Assembly (NCBI GenBank): GCA_964474295.1 | Contig: CAYYRN010000043.1 | Coordinates: 1 to 14,653, forward strand | Reading direction: 5' to 3' | Source: SIG575 sp964474295 | GTDB lineage: Bacteria; Bacillota; Clostridia; Oscillospirales; Acutalibacteraceae | DNA length: 14,653 bases | Shown: piece by piece, positions 13,674 through 14,653 of the stretch | Position numbering within the stretch: the stretch's first letter is position 1 | Layout: each line of letters begins with the position of its first letter | Notes under the pieces: model-generated | What the model saw: the letters and a program-made list of their open reading frames with translations, nothing else | Databases searched by the model: none | What the model was told of the DNA's origin: nothing | Program-made: the position numbers and the translations under genes

Positions 13674-14339
13674 ATGGCAATGAATAATTACGCTTCAATA
13701 CATATTTTAGATAAGACATCAACGGAAATTAAACAGTTTTTGGAAAAAGATAATGATAATTCAGAAATTTCGGAGGCTCACATTGAACTTCAAAAAGAAT
13801 TTTTAAAATCTTTTCAAGAAATGTTCGGCAATGAAAAACAAAAATCGTTAATAAAAGATTTAATCGGTGACAATTTAGATTTCAGCGATGATGATGCATC
13901 ACAATCATACAAATTGCTTTTGGTAGATACGCCGAAAGGATGTAGTGTTTTTTCCCGTTCATTTGATTATGAAAGTGCAGAAGATGTTGCAATTGTGTTG
14001 TTTGCAAATCTTAAATCAGAGTATATTACATTTGGTATTGACGAGGATTTTGATTTTATCCGAATCGATATGTTTGTGGGCAGCGAGTACGTTTCGGAAG
14101 TTATTTTCGGCAAAGACACAAGAAGCTACGGTTATAAACGTCCTGTTTTTAATACCTCCGAAGTCGAGGAAAAGCTGAAAATTAAAAAAGGAACGATTAA
14201 GCAGCTTTGTCAAAACAAAGATTTTAAGACAGTGCTTGACGAGTTATCGAATTTGATAAGCTTGCCGCTTAACAAAAAAGTTTCTTGGGCAGAAAAACAA
14301 GCTGAAGTTATAACAATCGAAAAAGAGATTGAGCTGTGA
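13674..14339 (+). CDS. Hypothetical protein, 221 residues, acidic, soluble
   Basis: I do not recognise this protein. It begins MAMNNYASIHILDKTSTEIK and has no signal peptide or membrane segment. It is rich in Asp, Glu and Lys, with alternating predicted helices and strands; a beta-rich core lies around SYKLLLVDTPKGCSVFSRSF and FDFIRIDMFVGSEYVSEVIF. The final part (about 150-221) is helical and Lys-rich. The ATG at 13674 is chosen because AAAAGGA (13658-13664) precedes it by 9 nt and the promoter's predicted start (about 13650) rules out the in-frame GTG at 13632; an ATG at 13665 is the alternative. It has its own regulated promoter and terminator and lies between two REP-like elements. Its position beside a toxin-like gene makes an immunity protein conceivable, with no direct evidence. 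Confidence 0.75.
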   Translation: MAMNNYASIHILDKTSTEIKQFLEKDNDNSEISEAHIELQKEFLKSFQEMFGNEKQKSLIKDLIGDNLDFSDDDASQSYKLLLVDTPKGCSVFSRSFDYESAEDVAIVLFANLKSEYITFGIDEDFDFIRIDMFVGSEYVSEVIFGKDTRSYGYKRPVFNTSEVEEKLKIKKGTIKQLCQNKDFKTVLDELSNLISLPLNKKVSWAEKQAEVITIEKEIEL

Positions 14340-14390
14340 ATCGAGAAGACTTTTTGTGCATACAAATGAAAAAATTCGGATTATGAGGAG

Positions 14391-14419
14391 CAATCAGCGG
14401 GACGATTCTGCGATTGCAA
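14391..14419. repeat. REP-like palindromic element, copy 2
   Basis: CAATCAGCGGGACGATTCTG followed by CGATTGCAA, with inverted ends GCAATC (14390-14395) and GATTGC (14412-14417). It matches copy 1 at 13537 apart from a few changes, including one extra base. It follows the stop of the 221-residue gene by about 50 nt. Confidence 0.6.
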
Positions 14420-14453
14420 AATTAAATATTTTTCTTATTTATATTAATTACAA

Positions 14454-14496
14454 ACGGCAGGTCTCTGTTAAAATGAGGCTTGCCGTCTTTGTTTTT
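14454..14496 (+). terminator. Terminator of the 221-residue gene
   Basis: ACGGCAGG (14454-14461) pairs with CTTGCCGT (14479-14486), including one G-T pair, followed by CTTTGTTTTT. It lies about 115 nt after the stop codon, beyond the REP-like element. Confidence 0.6.
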
Positions 14497-14513
14497 AGAG
14501 TATTTTTATTTTG

Positions 14514-14539
14514 GAGCAGTTGATGACTGCTCTTTTCTT
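14514..14539 (+). terminator. Second rightward hairpin terminator
   Basis: GAGCAGT (14514-14520) pairs perfectly with ACTGCTC (14526-14532) around the loop TGATG, followed by TTTTCTT. It backs up the terminator about 30 nt upstream. Confidence 0.6.
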
Positions 14540-14565
14540 CGGTTTTATCAATAGTTGGGGCAGAT

Positions 14566-14601
14566 TAAAACAGAAACGAGCAAGGCACGAAACCTTGCTC
14601 G
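14566..14601 (-). terminator. Leftward hairpin terminator for a gene beyond the right edge
   Basis: CGAGCAAGG (14577-14585) and CCTTGCTCG (14593-14601) form a perfect 9-bp stem with a 7-nt loop. The T-rich tail (TTTCTGTTTT) follows on the minus strand only, suggesting it ends a leftward transcript entering from the right. Confidence 0.55.
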
Positions 14602-14634
14602 GTACATAACCGGTGTGAAATTTTTGTAAAAGAA

Positions 14635-14650
14635 AAGTGAGTATTCACTT
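14635..14650. promoter_or_regulatory. Short palindrome at the right edge, possible operator
   Basis: AAGTGAGTATTCACTT has perfect 6-bp arms and a 4-bp centre. Palindromes of this TGAGTATTCA type are common operators of TetR/AcrR-family repressors, but the gene it would serve is outside the window. The rest of 14340-14653 holds only the elements listed and no supported gene. Confidence 0.3.
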
Positions 14651-14653
14651 GTG

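Noticed and set aside
14329..14523. Open frame of 64 codons after the 221-residue gene
   Set aside because: It runs through the REP-like element and a terminator hairpin and has no ribosome site.
1..14653. tRNA, rRNA, CRISPR array, riboswitch or transposase gene
   Set aside because: No regularly spaced repeats, cloverleaf, rRNA signature or transposase motif was seen; the only mobile-element hints are the two REP-like palindromes.

Overview
The window looks like a low-GC, anaerobic, probably gut-dwelling member of the Clostridia (Firmicutes). The evidence is superoxide reductase instead of catalase/SOD, a clostridial-type 7-alpha-hydroxysteroid dehydrogenase, canonical AAGGAGG-type ribosome sites and SigA-type promoters. 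A run of exactly 100 Ns flanked by a duplicated 55-mer shows it comes from a scaffolded short-read assembly, possibly a metagenome bin.

Left block (1-2723, minus strand): an oxidative-stress operon in the order desulfoferrodoxin (superoxide reductase), peroxiredoxin AhpC, AhpF-like flavoprotein reductase. The first enzyme converts superoxide to peroxide, the second reduces peroxide, and the third recharges the second. A PerR-like box overlaps the promoter and a strong composite hairpin ends the unit. The reductase has the AhpF parts in reversed order (thioredoxin reductase first, double thioredoxin fold last).

Bile-acid pair (2770-5063, plus strand): a 14-helix MFS transporter resembling BaiG and, 4 nt downstream, a 7-alpha-hydroxysteroid dehydrogenase. 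They diverge from the stress operon across only 79 bp and share a bidirectional terminator with the next, convergent unit.

Sugar block (5104-11987, minus strand): mannose-6-phosphate isomerase, an ABC-F ATPase, a six-hairpin glycosidase-fold protein, a strongly reduced GH38 alpha-mannosidase-like protein lacking its catalytic motifs, and a Gfo/Idh/MocA dehydrogenase. One promoter lies before manA. A second good promoter sits in the last codons of the ABC-F gene and can drive the three sugar genes alone. Two of the junctions are TAATG overlaps.

Right block (11988-14653, plus strand, AT-rich, accessory): a small ORF overlapping (TAATG) a membrane-anchored protein with an Ntox44-like (polymorphic toxin type 44) C-terminus, then a DUF5412-like membrane-anchored protein, then an unrecognised 221-residue protein with its own palindrome-covered promoter. 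Two REP-like elements flank that last gene. The arrangement is consistent with a small toxin/immunity-type island, but that role is inference. The 100-N gap here is almost certainly artificial: collapsing the duplicated 55-mer gives continuous sequence with the DUF5412-like gene starting 7 nt after the toxin-like gene.
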